Assembly (NCBI GenBank): GCA_039707465.1
Contig: CM077644.1
Span: 81,590,875-81,654,874, forward strand
Length of the DNA stretch: 64,000 nucleotides
Direction: 5' to 3'
From: Rhabdophis nuchalis
Lineage: Eukaryota; Chordata; Lepidosauria; Squamata; Natricidae
Both the position numbers and the translations under genes were made by a program. Numbering within the stretch: the first letter of the stretch is position 1; the number at the start of each line of letters is the position of its first letter. This document shows positions 27,201 through 42,200 of this stretch, one piece after another. The notes beneath the pieces are model-generated. The model had not been told where the DNA came from and ran no database searches. It saw nothing but the letters and a program-made list of their open reading frames with translations.

Positions 27201-30200
27201 GGCATATAAAATTGCTCATTGAACAAATGAAATAAAAATCATGAAATTCCTCTTTCTCTTTATAGATATTTGTCTGTGAGATTACTACTGTAAAAAAAAA
27301 GCCATGGCAGTGCATTTATATGACAACCAGTCATATAACACAACACAACACAGTCAAGCAAAGTTGCATACGTAAACACAAAAACACACACTATCCATAC
27401 TTTGCTGCTTCCCTGAGATCTGTTACATTCCGTGTTTTTCCTCTTCCATCTTTGAAAGTAGTTTGGTTGGCCACAGTTAGAACTCCATTTTTAGTAGAGA
27501 AATCAGGAAAGCACCTCTTAAGAACTGTGGAAACAAAAAGCTATCTGTAATGTATCTTTTTATTATGATTCATATTTGATACTGAGATGAAACAATACAA
27601 ATCAAATTGCACCAAATTTCATCATATTAGATTTAATCTGTCTAGATATAATAATTAGAAGAAATTGTGTATGTTTAAAGCAGTACGTGTTATGCAGTGT
27701 AGGGCATAACTTATAAACAATATTTGTTTCGTTAAATATACTAAATGAAATTTTCCATGTATTTTATTTGAAATGGAGATAAAGTGGAGTCAAGATATCT
27801 GCTCCCTCCTAAGCATACCGATGAGCTATGAATCTGTTAGTGGTGTCCATTTTGCTCCCTGAATTCATGGATTACCCTAGCCCCAATGGGATTTTCCTAT
27901 GCCTTTTACCTGGAAACGTAAATAGGATGAACTCAAAAAGCCCTCTCCCTCCTAAACATACTGAGGCATTACAAATCCTTTGACAATGTCCATTTTGTTC
28001 TTCAAATTCATGCTAACCCAAGGGGGTTAGCCCCGCAATGGGATTTTCCCAGATATTTTATCAAGAAATATAAACAGGACGGGCTAAAAAAGTAAACACC
28101 CTCCTAAGCATACAGATGCCCTTTCGGTAATTTCTTTTCTTTCTAATGTCAAAATTAAATATATTTCCTAATTATTTTAGAACTATGATATGCTTTTTCA
28201 ATCATTGCAAAAGATCATTCTAAGAAGTCCCATATGTGACCGTAAAGAAAAGCCCCAATCATTTAAAACAGGGATGTCCAAACTTGGGAACTTTAAGACT
28301 TGTGGACTTCAACTCCCAGAATTCCCCAGCCAGCATAGTCTTAAAGTTCCCAAGTTTGGACATCCCTGATTTAAAACAATTCCCTATTTCCAGCAATATT
28401 CCATTTGTTAATTGGAATGGATTACTCCTCCTTCTTTGTTCCCATGCCTGCTAAAATAAATTTTACACAGAGAATTACAGGAAGTCATTTACACATCTCA
28501 TTATTTCTCTTAGTGTGGAAAAGTGGGAAGATCATAGCTGCATGAATTTTGCATTACTACTTTCCTGCAATATTTGTTTCTATTTCATACAAATGTGAAT
28601 ATACTACATTTTAGGTTATCCTGCTAAATATCTACCTTTTTATAACTATTAATGAATTTGAAAATTGCGACAAAACTACTATATTTTTTCTTCACACCAA
28701 TTATTGTAGTTTTGGGCTTCTTTGTAACTGTTAGGCAAGCTACAGCATAAGGAGACAGTGGATTCACAAATCTACATATTCTTCAGCATGGTTTCCCCCC
28801 CCCCCCCAAAAAAGGACTTTCTGGCTGGGTTTGCACATCATGATACAAACCATGGTATATGAACACTAATTTTATACAACACAGTAAAAGAAAACCAACA
28901 ATCCATATCATCTTTTGAATCCAAAAAGGAAACATTGGAAAAAGGAAAAGGATGTTGATCAAACTAGAGTGAAAAGAAAAGGGGAAAGAAGGAAGTAAAT
29001 GAATTTAGCATCATTTTATAGCCCAAAAGAACTAGCATAATAGGTACTGTATGTGTGTGTTTGTAGGTATGTACAGTATACTGTATACTTGATCATGATA
29101 AGATATGAGAAAATAATATGGAAATAAAGACTGCACACAGTATCACATGGCTCTACCTTATTCAAGGATACAATTAGCTGGCATTTGGGGTACGTACATG
29201 TTCTTTTTATATTGTAACTGAAGGAAAGAAAGATTTAAAATGGGAAATATTCGGATTTCAAATTCAGTGCATTAACTGTACTAGGGAAGATTTTAAAGTG
29301 CTACAAATATACATATCACTTGAGTTTAGGTAGGCTTCCTTCCTTCAAGTCATACTTGGTTTACTGGGATTCAATGTATGAGTCATGTGTGAACCATGAT
29401 TTCCAGCTTGAATAACACATACCAATAAATCATGATTATAACAAACTATTGTTAACATAAGGTATACATCTAGTATTTTCCTAATTTATCTCTTATACTA
29501 TGTCCTTGAACTTTAACTCAGAATGTCTCAAATCTCAAAAGAGAGTAAATTGTAATATTTGGCCCTGCCAATGTTAACTGTTATGCAACATAAATGCAGA
29601 GATACTTACAAGGCCGGCTTGGAATAATCATAGAAGGACAATCTTCATCACGCATAACTTGAGTTACAGACTGAAAGTCAAAATAAAAGCATAAGCAGAA
29701 ATGCTGAAAAACCTTATCCATTTTTAGTGCCAAGAATCAAAAAGTTATTATAAATCATTGGTTAGAATTTCAGTGAGAACTATGAAGTTCATGTCTGACT
29801 GGTGTCCTATTAATGGTAAAAAGAAGCCAGGAGGATTCCTGTCATGACTTTGAAGAGAAAATATTTGAGCAAGTAGCTTTGACCTAATTTCAGAATTAAA
29901 TTACCTTTTAATAGAATAAGTGTAATGAATTTAGAACTGAAATTCAGGCTTTTGTAAAAGCTTTTCAATATGAGATAATTGGAGAAGAATTTAATTTTTG
30001 AAAGACTAGAGTAAGTTGCTTCAAACCAATGACCTGGCTGCAAATCAATTAGTTAATTCAAATGACTTATACCTCTTGTTTTATCCTATCGCTGAAATAA
30101 AGTACTTCCTAAACTGAATTGTCAAATGAAGATTCAAAAATCCAAAACAACAGTTGGAACTACATGACCAAAGCATTCCATTTTTGTACTTGCACTAATA

Positions 30201-33200
30201 CTATAAGATCAGGGGTGGGTTGTCAATTTTTTTACTACCATTTCAGGCGTGCTCCTGTATGTGCTTGCGGGTGCACGCAATGCTTCCAGGCGGGTGGGTG
30301 CTTCCTGCTGCCTCTACTACTGGTTCACCCGATCCGGGCTGAACCTGGAGCTACCCACTTCTGTAAAAGATGTACCAAGAACCTTGATCATGTGATCACA
30401 AGCACCCTCCTGGCTTTCCTTCACCCCCTGTGTTATGCTACAAATTATTTAGTGAAAACCAAATATAGCCATTCATTTTCCATTTTTTGTCCTGGAATTC
30501 TCAAATGTTTCTGAATCTTTTTCTTTAGCAATTATTTAATTCCTTACCTTACCCGAGGATTGGATCCTATGCAGGGATGTTTGTATTACAAAGCTTCATA
30601 TGCAGACCAAATTCATTTCTGCGAAATTCTGATAAAGATAACTAAGATAATGGATGCTTTTTTCCCCTTAGCTGATAATGCATTTTGAAATCACCTCACT
30701 TTGAAGAGCCAAGGTGGTGCAGTGGTGAGACTGCAGTACTACAGGCTACTTCAGCTGACTGTTAGCTGCAGTTTGGCAGTTCAAATCTCACCAGGCTCAA
30801 GGTTGACTCAGCCTTCCATCCTTCCAAGGGTGGGTAAAATGAGGATCCAGATGGGGCACACTATGCTGACTCTGTAAAACCACTTAGAGAGGGCTATAAA
30901 ATGCACTATGAAGTCTAAGTGTTATTGCTATTGCTAAATTCAACTACCTTGGTTAAAAAAAAACAACAGACACACAAAGGAAATCATTTCTCCCACTACA
31001 GGGGTACGTAGTGCAGACAAGTGCTGCAAGCTGCAAACAGATATGGAGACTGACCTTATGGGACAGAGAAGAAAATGAGATCTACGTTTGAACCAGAGTC
31101 ATGCAATTCATGACCTCCTTTAACTTTGCCCTTCTCACTCTTTTCTTGCCTTTGCTAAAATGTTCTGGACCAGAGAGCTAATTTGATCCATCCAGTGATG
31201 GTTCTTCTTTATACATATAGACACTTAACTATTCCATTGCACAAAGTCAATTGTAAATTGTATTGAATTGTAGTGAATTGTAAATTTAGGGCTTGTTTTA
31301 AAATTACAGAAAATTCCAGTCAAGGAATCAAGAATCTAGACATACTATGTTTTCAGAGATAGCTGGTGTTTTAGAGTGGTTAAAGTACAATGGAGGAGAT
31401 CAATGTTCAAAACCATTCTCAACTATGCGTTGGGTTGACTATCACTATCTGTCAGTCCATCATGCCTTACAGGGTTGCTTTTGTAGGGATAATATGAAAC
31501 AAGTGGCCCACATAAGGTACCTTGAGCACCTAGAGGTTATACAGGATATATATTCAATAAATATAAATAGAATAAATTACTTTTTAAGAGGTTAGAGGAT
31601 TGCAATCGGTATTGTACTTTGGCCTCTTTGAAGAGACATTCGTCTAATTTTAATTTTGGAGGCTAACTTCTTTGCACTGGAAACTTTAGCAATAGCTTTG
31701 CTGTAAGTCATCATGGAGTCAGTCATAAAGATATAAATTTGCCATTGATGTTTTTTATTCTAGACTGATAAAATGCATCTATACTCACCTTGCGTGGCTT
31801 AGTAAATCCAGGCTTGCAAAATTGTTTGTAGTACTCCCAATAACTTCTGTAGGAAGATTGCATTTCTATGTAGGTTGCAAATCTGTCTGGGCACTTTGAA
31901 ACACAAAGCTTTTAAGACAAAACCAAAAATCTGATTGAAGTAGCAGTGGAGGATGAGACAGTTATATTACCAAAAGACCTATACAAAAATCTGTCATCTC
32001 TAAAAGTGCTTTTTTTAAAACAGATTGTTTACTTATACAATATACACATATAACAATTTCTATATCTAGAAAACATGAATGAACAGTAAATATGGTGATA
32101 ATATGAAGAAGTAAAATAAACGATCATTACCAAAACATTGTTTCTGGAGGAACCCATTCTAACTTCTGCCTGTTAAAATCACAACTACTCAGTCCTGCCC
32201 TCAATACAATACAATAATACAATACAATACAATACAATACAATACAATACAATACAATAGCAGAGTTGGAAGGGATCTTGTAGGTCTTCTAGTCCAACCC
32301 CCATTTCAGACAAATGGCTATCTAACATCTTTTTAAAGACTTCCAGGGTTGGGGCATTCACAACTTCTGGAGGCAAGCTGTTCCAGAGGTTAATTGTTCT
32401 AACTGTCAGGAAATTTCTCCTTAGTTCTAAGTTGCTTCTCTCCTTGATTAGTTTCCACCCATTGCTTCTTGTCCTGCCCCCAGGTGCCTTGGAGAATAGT
32501 TTGACTCCCTCTTCTTTGTGGCACCCTCTGAGATATCGGAACACTGCTATCATGTCTCCCCTGGTCTGTATGCTTTTCTTTCTTAAATGATATTCTAACA
32601 GACACTTTCCTTTCCATCTTATCAGTACATCTTTTCTGAGTATACAGAGTTTACATCTAACATTAGCATTTACTTTATGTTTGCCAATTCATAACACTTT
32701 TTATTTTCAAAACAACTGTGTCAAGATATAATCTGTGTATTTTTGGCTATGTATTACATACCTGTGTTGTAGGGCACTGTAGGTTTATTAGCACTATAGG
32801 ACTGGCACATTTCAGAATATTAAAATAAAATAAAATTGTTTTGTTCCTACAAGATAGATAAAATGATTATTTTCACTCCGTGTATATGTATATCAATAAT
32901 TAATAATTAATGAAATACATAAATATATTATACACACATTAAAAATTCACTCCAAAACCACTGCCTGTAGGGATTCCTATTATAGCACCCATGAAGATTA
33001 ATTTTGAGAAAATTGTTCTTTCCATGTGCAATAGGATAGATAGCAGCAATTCATGCTAATTTAATCATACTTTTCACATTAACGTTTTATCACATATACA
33101 ATTTTCCACTGTGCAGTAAATTTATGTTGTACAGTTACTAAGTTTAAACACACACTACATGGTATCATGAAACTGGTATTTTTTGTAGTAATCACAAGGT

Positions 33201-36200
33201 GGCACTAAAAATCAATGAAGAATTTGTTTGTATGTAGAAACCTACAGACCGTATAAAATCCCAAGAACGCTTTTTCATAAGTATAGATCATTCTTATAAT
33301 GAAAGACTACAATGAATTATATAGATATAAAACATACAGTGGGCTTAAGCAGAGGGCTAAAAAGTTAACCCATTTATTTTTTAAAGATAAGTTCCCATTA
33401 GAAGTACCCTGAATTTCAGAAAGATTGGATATAAAATATCAACAAATTAAATAGTAAAGAATACTGTATGTTTTATCAAGCTTCTATCAATGGTCTAAAA
33501 ACATTTAGAACTAATATTCCTGTGTAGAAAAAATGATTACAATCGCAGATTAAAACTAGGAGCAGGGACATCCAAGTTTAAGTGCAACTTCAGTCGTAGA
33601 AGTCTACTTGATAACTGGGCCATTCTCTGTCAGTATAATAGAATAATGGCGTTGGAAGGGACCTTAGAGTCCTCTAGTTTAACACCCACCCACCCCGCTC
33701 AAGCAAGAAACCCTACCATTTCAGACAAAGGGTTGTCCAATTTCTTCTTAAAAACCTCCAGTGTCAGAGAGCCCACAACTTCTGGAGGGAAGTTGTTCTG
33801 CTGATTAATTGTTCCAATTGTCAAGACATTTGTCCTTAGTTTTAGGTCTTTGATTAGTTTTCATCCATTACTTCTTGTTCTGCTTTCTGATGCTTTAGAA
33901 AATAGGTTGATACTCTCTTCTGATTTCAGCCAACATAATTTACAGGTTTGCTGTTACAAAGTTCCATAAAGAAGATCCCAATGTAACCCTTTTAAATCCA
34001 TACAGAAAAATATGGGATTTGAATCCAACAAATAAAATAAGGGAAAAATAAGAGATACTACAGGCTGCTTTGCCTCTTTTTTGAAAGCTGTGGAAACCTT
34101 TTTGGCTGTCTCTTTAGCATGGTTTGCCAAAAAATATTTGATGCATTGAAAAGGGAATTTTCCAACCCCCTTTAAAAAGTTAAGAAAGAAAAAAAATACT
34201 CATATTCATCTATATGGCTACACTGCATCATTATGCTTTCTAATAGGAGCAATGTCTGCTGAGAAGAACTAAAGAGCTCTTTAAAGCAGGGGTCCCCAAC
34301 CTTTTTGGCACCAGGGACCGGTTTCATGTTAAAAAAATTCTGCGGACCGGTGGCCATGGCTCGGCCGGCGTAGGGGGGGAGGGGGAACAAGCGGCGCATG
34401 CGCACGTGGGGGGGTGAGTTGGCTCACTCGCCCCTCTCGGGCCCCCAACGGCGTGAGCGGCCATGCCTGCGCTGTCCCACCCCCGGCGTGCGCTCTGCCC
34501 AGGGGGCTGCCCCCTCCTCCCTCCTCCCCCTTTCCAGCCCTTTCTAAGAGTTGCGCCGCTCACTGTGGCCCAGTTCCTATCAAGCCACGGACCGGCACCA
34601 GTCTGCGGACCGGGGGTTGGGGACCCCTGCTTTAAAGTGTTCTGGCTATCGCCTGTTGATACACACAGTGAGTATACAACTAGGACTCTTTAAAATTGAA
34701 GTTCAGATTGATAGATTACAAATGCCCACTACAATGAAATTCATACAGCTGAGTGGCAATCTAATTGGAATTGAAGTGTTTTCTATTTGCTGATAACACC
34801 GAGAAAGCACTACAGAAGAGTAAAGCCATGGCTTCTTTTTCAGACTATCACAGTATTGTCTTCTAAATGCAAAGGGAATATTGGTTTATATGGAGATTAA
34901 CAAAGAGATGAAATGACGTAAATAAGTTCCCTCACAATGTACTTAACCCAAAATGGAATTAATCCTGTTATTTTAGTTCAATAGCATCCCTTCCTGAAAA
35001 ACTACGAATGTTGGAATTGTTTCAAAACATCAAATATTCTAAAATATTTATCCTGTATAGAATTTGTTGAACCATTGGAACTATTATTTACATTTTATTG
35101 CTCTATGCCAAAACATTTCCAATAGCAGTAACATAAAGATTAGCATGTCTCTTCAAATTTAACTACTCTCAAGATATGAATTAGAGGCAGCTTCTGGGTT
35201 TTATAAACCATAAATCTTTAATCCATATCAGCAACCGGTCAAATTTCATAAAAGCTTTTTTACATGAAATTTTTATTTTTGCCTCCCAACTAGCTTACCA
35301 ATCTCTTCATACATAATGAATTCTAAAGTTGTAATTCAAAAAAGAATGAAATACACAGATAAGGCTTGATGAGTGCTGAAAATGGGTCCAAAGGATTTAT
35401 AGTACAATCTTCACATATACTAATATATATGGAATCTGCCAAGTTCCGGAAGGCTGATGTATCATGCTACAGACTTATTATACTTTAAGGAAAATTATAT
35501 TAAAATGCCACTTGTTTATAGCCCCTATAAATACAAAGAAACAAGTGTATTCTTGAATAACCGAATGTCCTGAGGCAAACAGATACAAATATTGTCTTAG
35601 CCATGAAAGCCATTTGGGTGACTTTGGGCCAGCCACTCTTTCTCAGCCTAACCAACCTCACAGGGTTGTTGTGGGGAAAATAGGAGGAGGGAGGTGTGCT
35701 GAATATGTTTGCTATTTTGAGTTACTTGTAAAAACAATAAAGATGGAATACAAATACATAAAATAAATATACAATATCTTTTTGTACACATTATATTAAT
35801 CCAGGATTTTCAAGAACTCTTGATGTACTGTATCAATTGCTCCTGTTTGGCTCTTCAAAAATTCCTTCCATGGTCTGCTAATTACATCATTTCAACATAT
35901 ATCACATTATTTGGGGTGGTGGGTAATTTTACAGTTGGAATAGATATAATTTGCTTTCTACAGGTGTGTAGTTCCCATTTCCATTCCAAATCCCAGCAAA
36001 AATGGACTAGACGTCTTTAATCCTATCTCTAGTGAACATAATCATGGCTTCCTTTAAGCCTTTGGGAAGGTTTGGAAGCAGAGTTGCAGCCCCTGACAAC
36101 TTAAATGTTTGCCATATGTATCAATTTAAGCAAGCAAGAGAGCATTCCTGCCAGTTTCAGCTTCTGGCATATGATACTGCCTGAATAAAACATGACAAAC

Positions 36201-39200
36201 TTACAGAAATAGGAAGCAGTCAGCTGTGCTTAGAAATTACTTTTCTCTCAGAATGACATAACAATTTCTCACTTGACATCTTATTTAAGCATTCAATTTA
36301 TGTTGGCTAATCAGACCCAATGCATCTTAGGTTTACAGTCACTTGGATTCATGATGTAACAGTTACATATCTAAGTGACAGACAGTGTCTGGGCTGAGCA
36401 GTGACTTGCTTTGAAGTCTGAGGGCTTTTTAAAAAATAAATCTTAATTGGAATCCCAATTTTAAAAACCCAGTGAATGAAGCAGAAGCCACCTGCACGCT
36501 TTCAGTGAGACATCTGCAAAAAATAGAAAATGAGCTAATAGTTCTGGTGCACGTGACAAGGACACAGATGCAAAAGAATCTGGTACTTACTCATTCGGTG
36601 TATCTTTTTGACCACAGAACTGCCCATAGCTATCAGTTGGATAGGCTACTTTTCTTGGGTCACCATGTACCCAGGCTGTAAAATGGAGAAGGAAAACAAG
36701 AAAGCATTAAGTCATTTCGGTTGGAATTAAACTTTGCTACTCATTAAAATGCAATTCCTGTCATGAACTGTTTTAACCTCTCCCAATGGATACTTAGAAT
36801 ATTGATTGCTTCTTAAACAGTTGCCTTTTTTTAATGAAAAAATATGGAGGGGATAGATACAAAGCAAAACATCTTTCTCTCCTGTTTCTCTCCTTTTATA
36901 TCAGAATGTATCTGGCTGACAGCCAGAAAATGAGGTAATGCACTTAGAAAATGACAGTTATTAAAATGAGGAGAGGGATGCATTACAAAAGCTTTGTTGG
37001 CATAAAGCCATACAGTAGTATTGAGCCAAGCTAAATACACTCAACTGACTTCATGCATACTTCTGAGCTGCCTTCTGTACACAGAATTGTATGAACCAAT
37101 TAAAATACACTGTCAGATCCCAGTTTATGTAAATCACTTTGACTCTGATCCACGATAATTGCTGCAGTCTCACACTCCTCTTCATTTAATGGGGTTAAAT
37201 GTAGAAAAACTGAAATCAAATCAAGGCAAAATCAAAATCTTCTCCAAGGTCGTCAGGATAATAATTGGAATCATAAGGCATGAAAACATCATGCCTTGAT
37301 CTTTGCAGGCCAAAAGTAGAAGAGACAATGTAATGCATAGCTCCCAATAGCCCAGGTTTGTTTTGAACAGCTGGATTAAGGTAGAGTTTTGTTTCCTTAC
37401 TTTTATTTAAATATGAATGTTAAAACATATTTAATTCTGTCTTCATTTCTACACACATTTCATTATGTGCAGACTACATCAATATCGTGGTAGTGAATTT
37501 ATTTTTCTTTCAGATACTGAGAGTTTGCATTATGCTATATCATATTATGAAGGTCGACACCTGTGAAAAAAGTCATTTGTGAAACACTAATATAGCAGTG
37601 GTGGGTTCCAGGCAGTACAGCCTGGTACGGCCGTACCGGAAGTAGCCTCAAGAAGCAGTCAACATATTGGCATGGTGGCTTATGTGGCCGGCCGCCCCCC
37701 CCCCCCCCGCGTTCTATGAGCAATTAACACCGTGAGCGGCCCATTGCACATACGCACACAGCATGCGGCACCTGTGTGACTTCCACCAGGCAGCTGGATG
37801 ACACAGGGCAGTTGCATGCGCATGCAGCATGCATGCCCATCTAGGATGCTCAGCCCCATGCGCAGCATACAGGCTGTGCCAGGGTCCGGAACCCACAACT
37901 GTAATATAGGTCAGGTAATACATTTAGCACAATCAAGCACTAAAGAAAAGAACCCACTACTTAATCCAGGTATTATAATTTTCTTTTTCCACAACAATAA
38001 AATAAAGTAGAATATTTCCTTCTGCAGTTTTACACAGAAAAACAACATCCATTCAATTGTTTTCCTTCATAAAAATTATTGCTTTGAAACCTATTCATTT
38101 CAACAATAAGTTCTTATTGGGTATATAGGAAAGTATTCATAGCACAAGCAATTAGTACAAAGATTAAATGGGTTGTAACCCACTCCCATTACATGGACTA
38201 CTTAAAGTTTAATTTAACTGATTGGGCACTTACTATTTATTATATAGCCATATAGGAACTGTATATTATAAACTGTACTTTAATAACTCTAGAAATAAAT
38301 ATTTCTGAAACTCATGGTTACAGCTAGTCCTTATGAACACAATTGGGATCAGAATTTCTGTTGCTAAATGAGGCAATTGTATAAGGAGTTGCTTCCAACT
38401 AAAACCTTTTATAACCTTTTGTTAAGTGAATCATCCTAGGTGTAAATGAATCACACAGTTATTAACTGAATCAGGCTTCCCTCACTGACTTGCTTATTGG
38501 AAGCTAGTTGGAAAGGGCACATATGGTAATCATATGAAACCATCATGACTGCATACCCATGGTCATGCGATGGGGACATAAGTAGCCAAATTTTGATCAC
38601 GTGACAATGGGTATGTTATGATGGTCATAAGTGAGGAGCAGTTATAAGTTACTTTTTTCAGTGCCATTGTAACTTTGATTGGTCACAAAGCAAATGGTTA
38701 TAAGTCAAGGAACGCCTGTATTCAAAAGCCAGAGAGCACTGAAACAGAACATTGAAAGGTTATTACCATAAACCAGTACAACACAACAACAACAAAATAT
38801 TATTTTTATCAAGTTGTCTGTGTCAAGTGTGAAAAATCAATAAGGACCAAATTCTATGTTGAAAATTACAAAACTAAAAGTTCTCAATCAGTATTTTTTC
38901 CTATCAGCATAAAGATTCATATTTTCGAAAGGTCCTTGAATTTTAGATAAGTCTATTAATTGAGCAACAACAACAACAAAGCTGGTTGAGAATTTTTTGA
39001 GTTCTAGTCAAATGTAAATGCAGGGTCACCCATATCTAATTGTAGTCAAGACAAAAATCTTTTCCCCCTGTTCTTCTGTAAAGAACCAGAAATATATAGA
39101 TCCTATTGAATCATGAGTAGCCTCAGGCACAACTGTGATTGTGAACTGATTATACTCTATTTTTCCTTTTATATGAACTTCGTGGACTCTCATGCATTTT

Positions 39201-42200
39201 GAACAGGACAAGTGTCTGGAGTCTATCCAAAGGTGATCTCATCTCTCGGTTAAAAATAAAGCACATGGACAAATGTGAAACAAGAAAAGGAAATTGTAAT
39301 TTAAGGAAGACAGATGTGAATGTTAGCAGTTTGTAACATTTCAGTTGCAGAATGAAACACAGGGACCAAAAAAAAACAACCTCTAGGTGTCCCTCTGTGT
39401 GAAAGATAATATGCAAACATACAAAAATAGATCTCATTTTGAGTTGCTTTCAGCATCTGTTGGTGTTCGGAAATTTCATTTGGTATTTGATGTTCTGTCC
39501 TTATAGTTAGGGCAAGCACAATGTGATGTACACATACACTTTTTCAACAGATGCAAAGCTGACCATACTGTCAAGTGACCCAAGCTGTGAAGAAAAGAGA
39601 AACAAGCCAAGCATTCAGTCATTATCTCCATCAATTTTTGACATATTTCCCATACTCTATTATTTGGAGTAATCTCTCATAGAAAACTGCCATGAAATCC
39701 CAGCCAGAGGATTAACAGAGATTTTTTGTAGTAGCAGAAAGTGCAAAGCTTCTGTAGAAACATCTAAGGATACAGCACAATTGCAAGCTTCCAACTGTTT
39801 TTCTGCTACTTTTCCCTCTCCCTGCCCAATCATCTGATCACTTCATTTTTCATGATGGCATGCCAGTAACGAAAGTTTTAAAAAAATAAAATAAAGAAAC
39901 TATTTCATAAAGAGGTGATCTACAGTGAAATACAAAAGTAGTGAGGCATGGTTCTAACAGAATGAAAGTCTTCTTTACAAACAAAATTGCTTTTGCTTCA
40001 GGGAAGATACAATTGGCGGTTTAATCTCTGCTAGGATTTGCTGCTGCTTTCAACTGAATCATCCCACTGTTTACATTTTCTGCATCAAGGCATGTGAAGC
40101 CACTGTGTGGTGAGACCTAGAGCGCCTTTGAAATCTAAGTTTCTTTTTTCTAAGTTTCTGCTGTGATTGTGAGTGAAATATTTTCATAAGCAATAATAAG
40201 AAGCGCAGGTGTAGGGGTTTTTTAGTTAAAAAATTGCTGTTTATTTTAGGGGGTACCAGGGAGGGGGGAGGGTTTAGACAGGTTGAGACTAGCCAGAAGG
40301 GAACGGGCCGAGCCAGCAGACGACGGAGGGAGGCGGATGGTTCCACTAAGAGGGGGGAAACACAAGTCATTCCAGTGGAGGGCTTCCCCATCCAGAGGGT
40401 CGTGGGGAGGGGCAGGTCCGAGGGGAGACAAGTTCCATCCTCCCGGTTGGAGGCACGTAGCCGTTGGTTACAAACGGTCAGTTGCCACAACCCCCGCAGG
40501 CTAGGAGGTCAGGGAGTACAGAGCCAGGGCCTGCGGCTGATGTTTTGCAACGCCAGGTCCGTTGTCAACAAAGCCCCCCTCATTAATGACCTGGTGTCAG
40601 AGGGGGAGCCGGACCTGGCTGGAATTGCGGAGACCTGGTTGGGCCACGAGGGAGGACTTCCCCTCGTTGAAATGTGCCCACCAGGCTACCGCGCTTTTCA
40701 TCAGCCCCGGGCCCTAGGCAGGGGTGGTGGGGTAGCGGTCATTGTTAAGGAATGTCTTGAGCCGAGAGAGACCGTTGTGCCACAGACCACCGGTTGTGAG
40801 TCCCTCTGCGTGAAGTGGGGCCTAGGGAGGCAGTTGGGCTTGCTGGTTGTATACCTGGCTCCCCGCTATGTAGCAGCAGCCCTGCCCGAGCTCCTAGAGG
40901 TGATCGCTACGGTGGCAGTTGAGACCCCCAGACTTCTAGTCATGGGGGACTTTAACCTGCCATCGGTGGGCGAATCATCCGGGGTAGCTCGGGAGTTCAT
41001 GGCTTCCATGACGGCCATGGACCTGACCCAAGTAATTCAAGGCCCCACGCACGAGGGTGGACACACACCGGATCTCATCTTTGTCTCAGGCCAATGGAAG
41101 AGTGATCTGGGTATAGGGGATATAGTCATCACACCCTTGTCATGGACAGACCACTCACTTCTCCGGCTTGACTTTCCGACCGCTACTCCCCTCCGCGGGG
41201 AGGTGGAACCTGAGTTACCAATCTGGTTCCGCCCCAGGCGCCTGATGGACCCAGATGGGTTCCAAGCGGCGCTTGGGCCACTTCCTGTACCCCTGACCCG
41301 CGCCCCGATGGAGGACCTCGTGGCCGCATGGAATACTGCGACCAAGGGAGCCTTGGATCGGGTCGCGCCCTTGCGGCCTCTCTTGTGGCGGCGAGCCACC
41401 CTGGCTCCTTGGTTTACCGAGGAGCTGAGGGTGATGAAACGCCACAAGAGATGCCTAGAGAGAAGATGGAGGTATACCCGCTCTGAATCTGACCGGACAC
41501 AGGTAAGAGCCCATTTACGGACTTACATTGTGGCGCTGAGAGTGGCCAAACGCCATCATTGCGCCACTCTCATAGCATCCGCAGATAACCGCCCTGCCGC
41601 CCTGTTTAGGGTGACCCGTACCCTCCTTCAACAGAGGGTGCGGGAAGCCCCCTTACAGGGTAGAGCAGAGGAATTTGTGTCTTATCTGCAGGAGAAAATC
41701 GCTCAGATACAGAATGAGTTAGCCCCCATTGCTGGTCCAGTGGATTGCCACGAGGGGGATCTTGTTTGGGAGGAGTTTGACTCCGTTACTTCCGAGGATA
41801 TGGACAGGTTACGTGGGCGACTGCGAGCCACCACATGTTTATTGGACCCGTGTCCCTCCTGGCTTGTACTGGCATCCTGGGAGGTGACACGAGGCTGGCT
41901 CCAAGAGGTTATCAACGCATCCTTGAGTGAGGGTTCCTTGCCTGCCTCCCTAAAAGAGGCCATGGTGAGGCCCCTCCTCAAGAAGCCCTCTTTGGATCCA
42001 GCTTTATTAACCAACTATCGTCCAGTCTCCAACCTTCCCTTCCTGGCGAAGGTTGTTGAGAGTGTGGTGGCACAACAGTTTCCCCGTCATCTGGAGGAAA
42101 TTGATTATCTAGACCCGCGCCAGTCCGGCTTTCGACCCGGGCATACCACCGAGACGGCATTGGTCGCGTTGGTGGATGATCTCTGGAGGGCCAGAGATGG

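Noticed and set aside
27320..27550. Plus-strand ORF of 76 codons
   Set aside because: It is the antisense of the SLC44A5 exon at 27401-27524, which has matching splice phases and family motifs.
30703..30936. tRNA gene suggested by A- and B-box-like sequences
   Set aside because: The tRNA-like part is the head of a Sauria-type SINE with a LINE-derived tail; it cannot fold as a full tRNA and recurs at four places.
34172..34793. GC-rich ORFs on both strands
   Set aside because: They lie wholly or largely within a 343-bp hAT-type MITE with an 8-bp target duplication.
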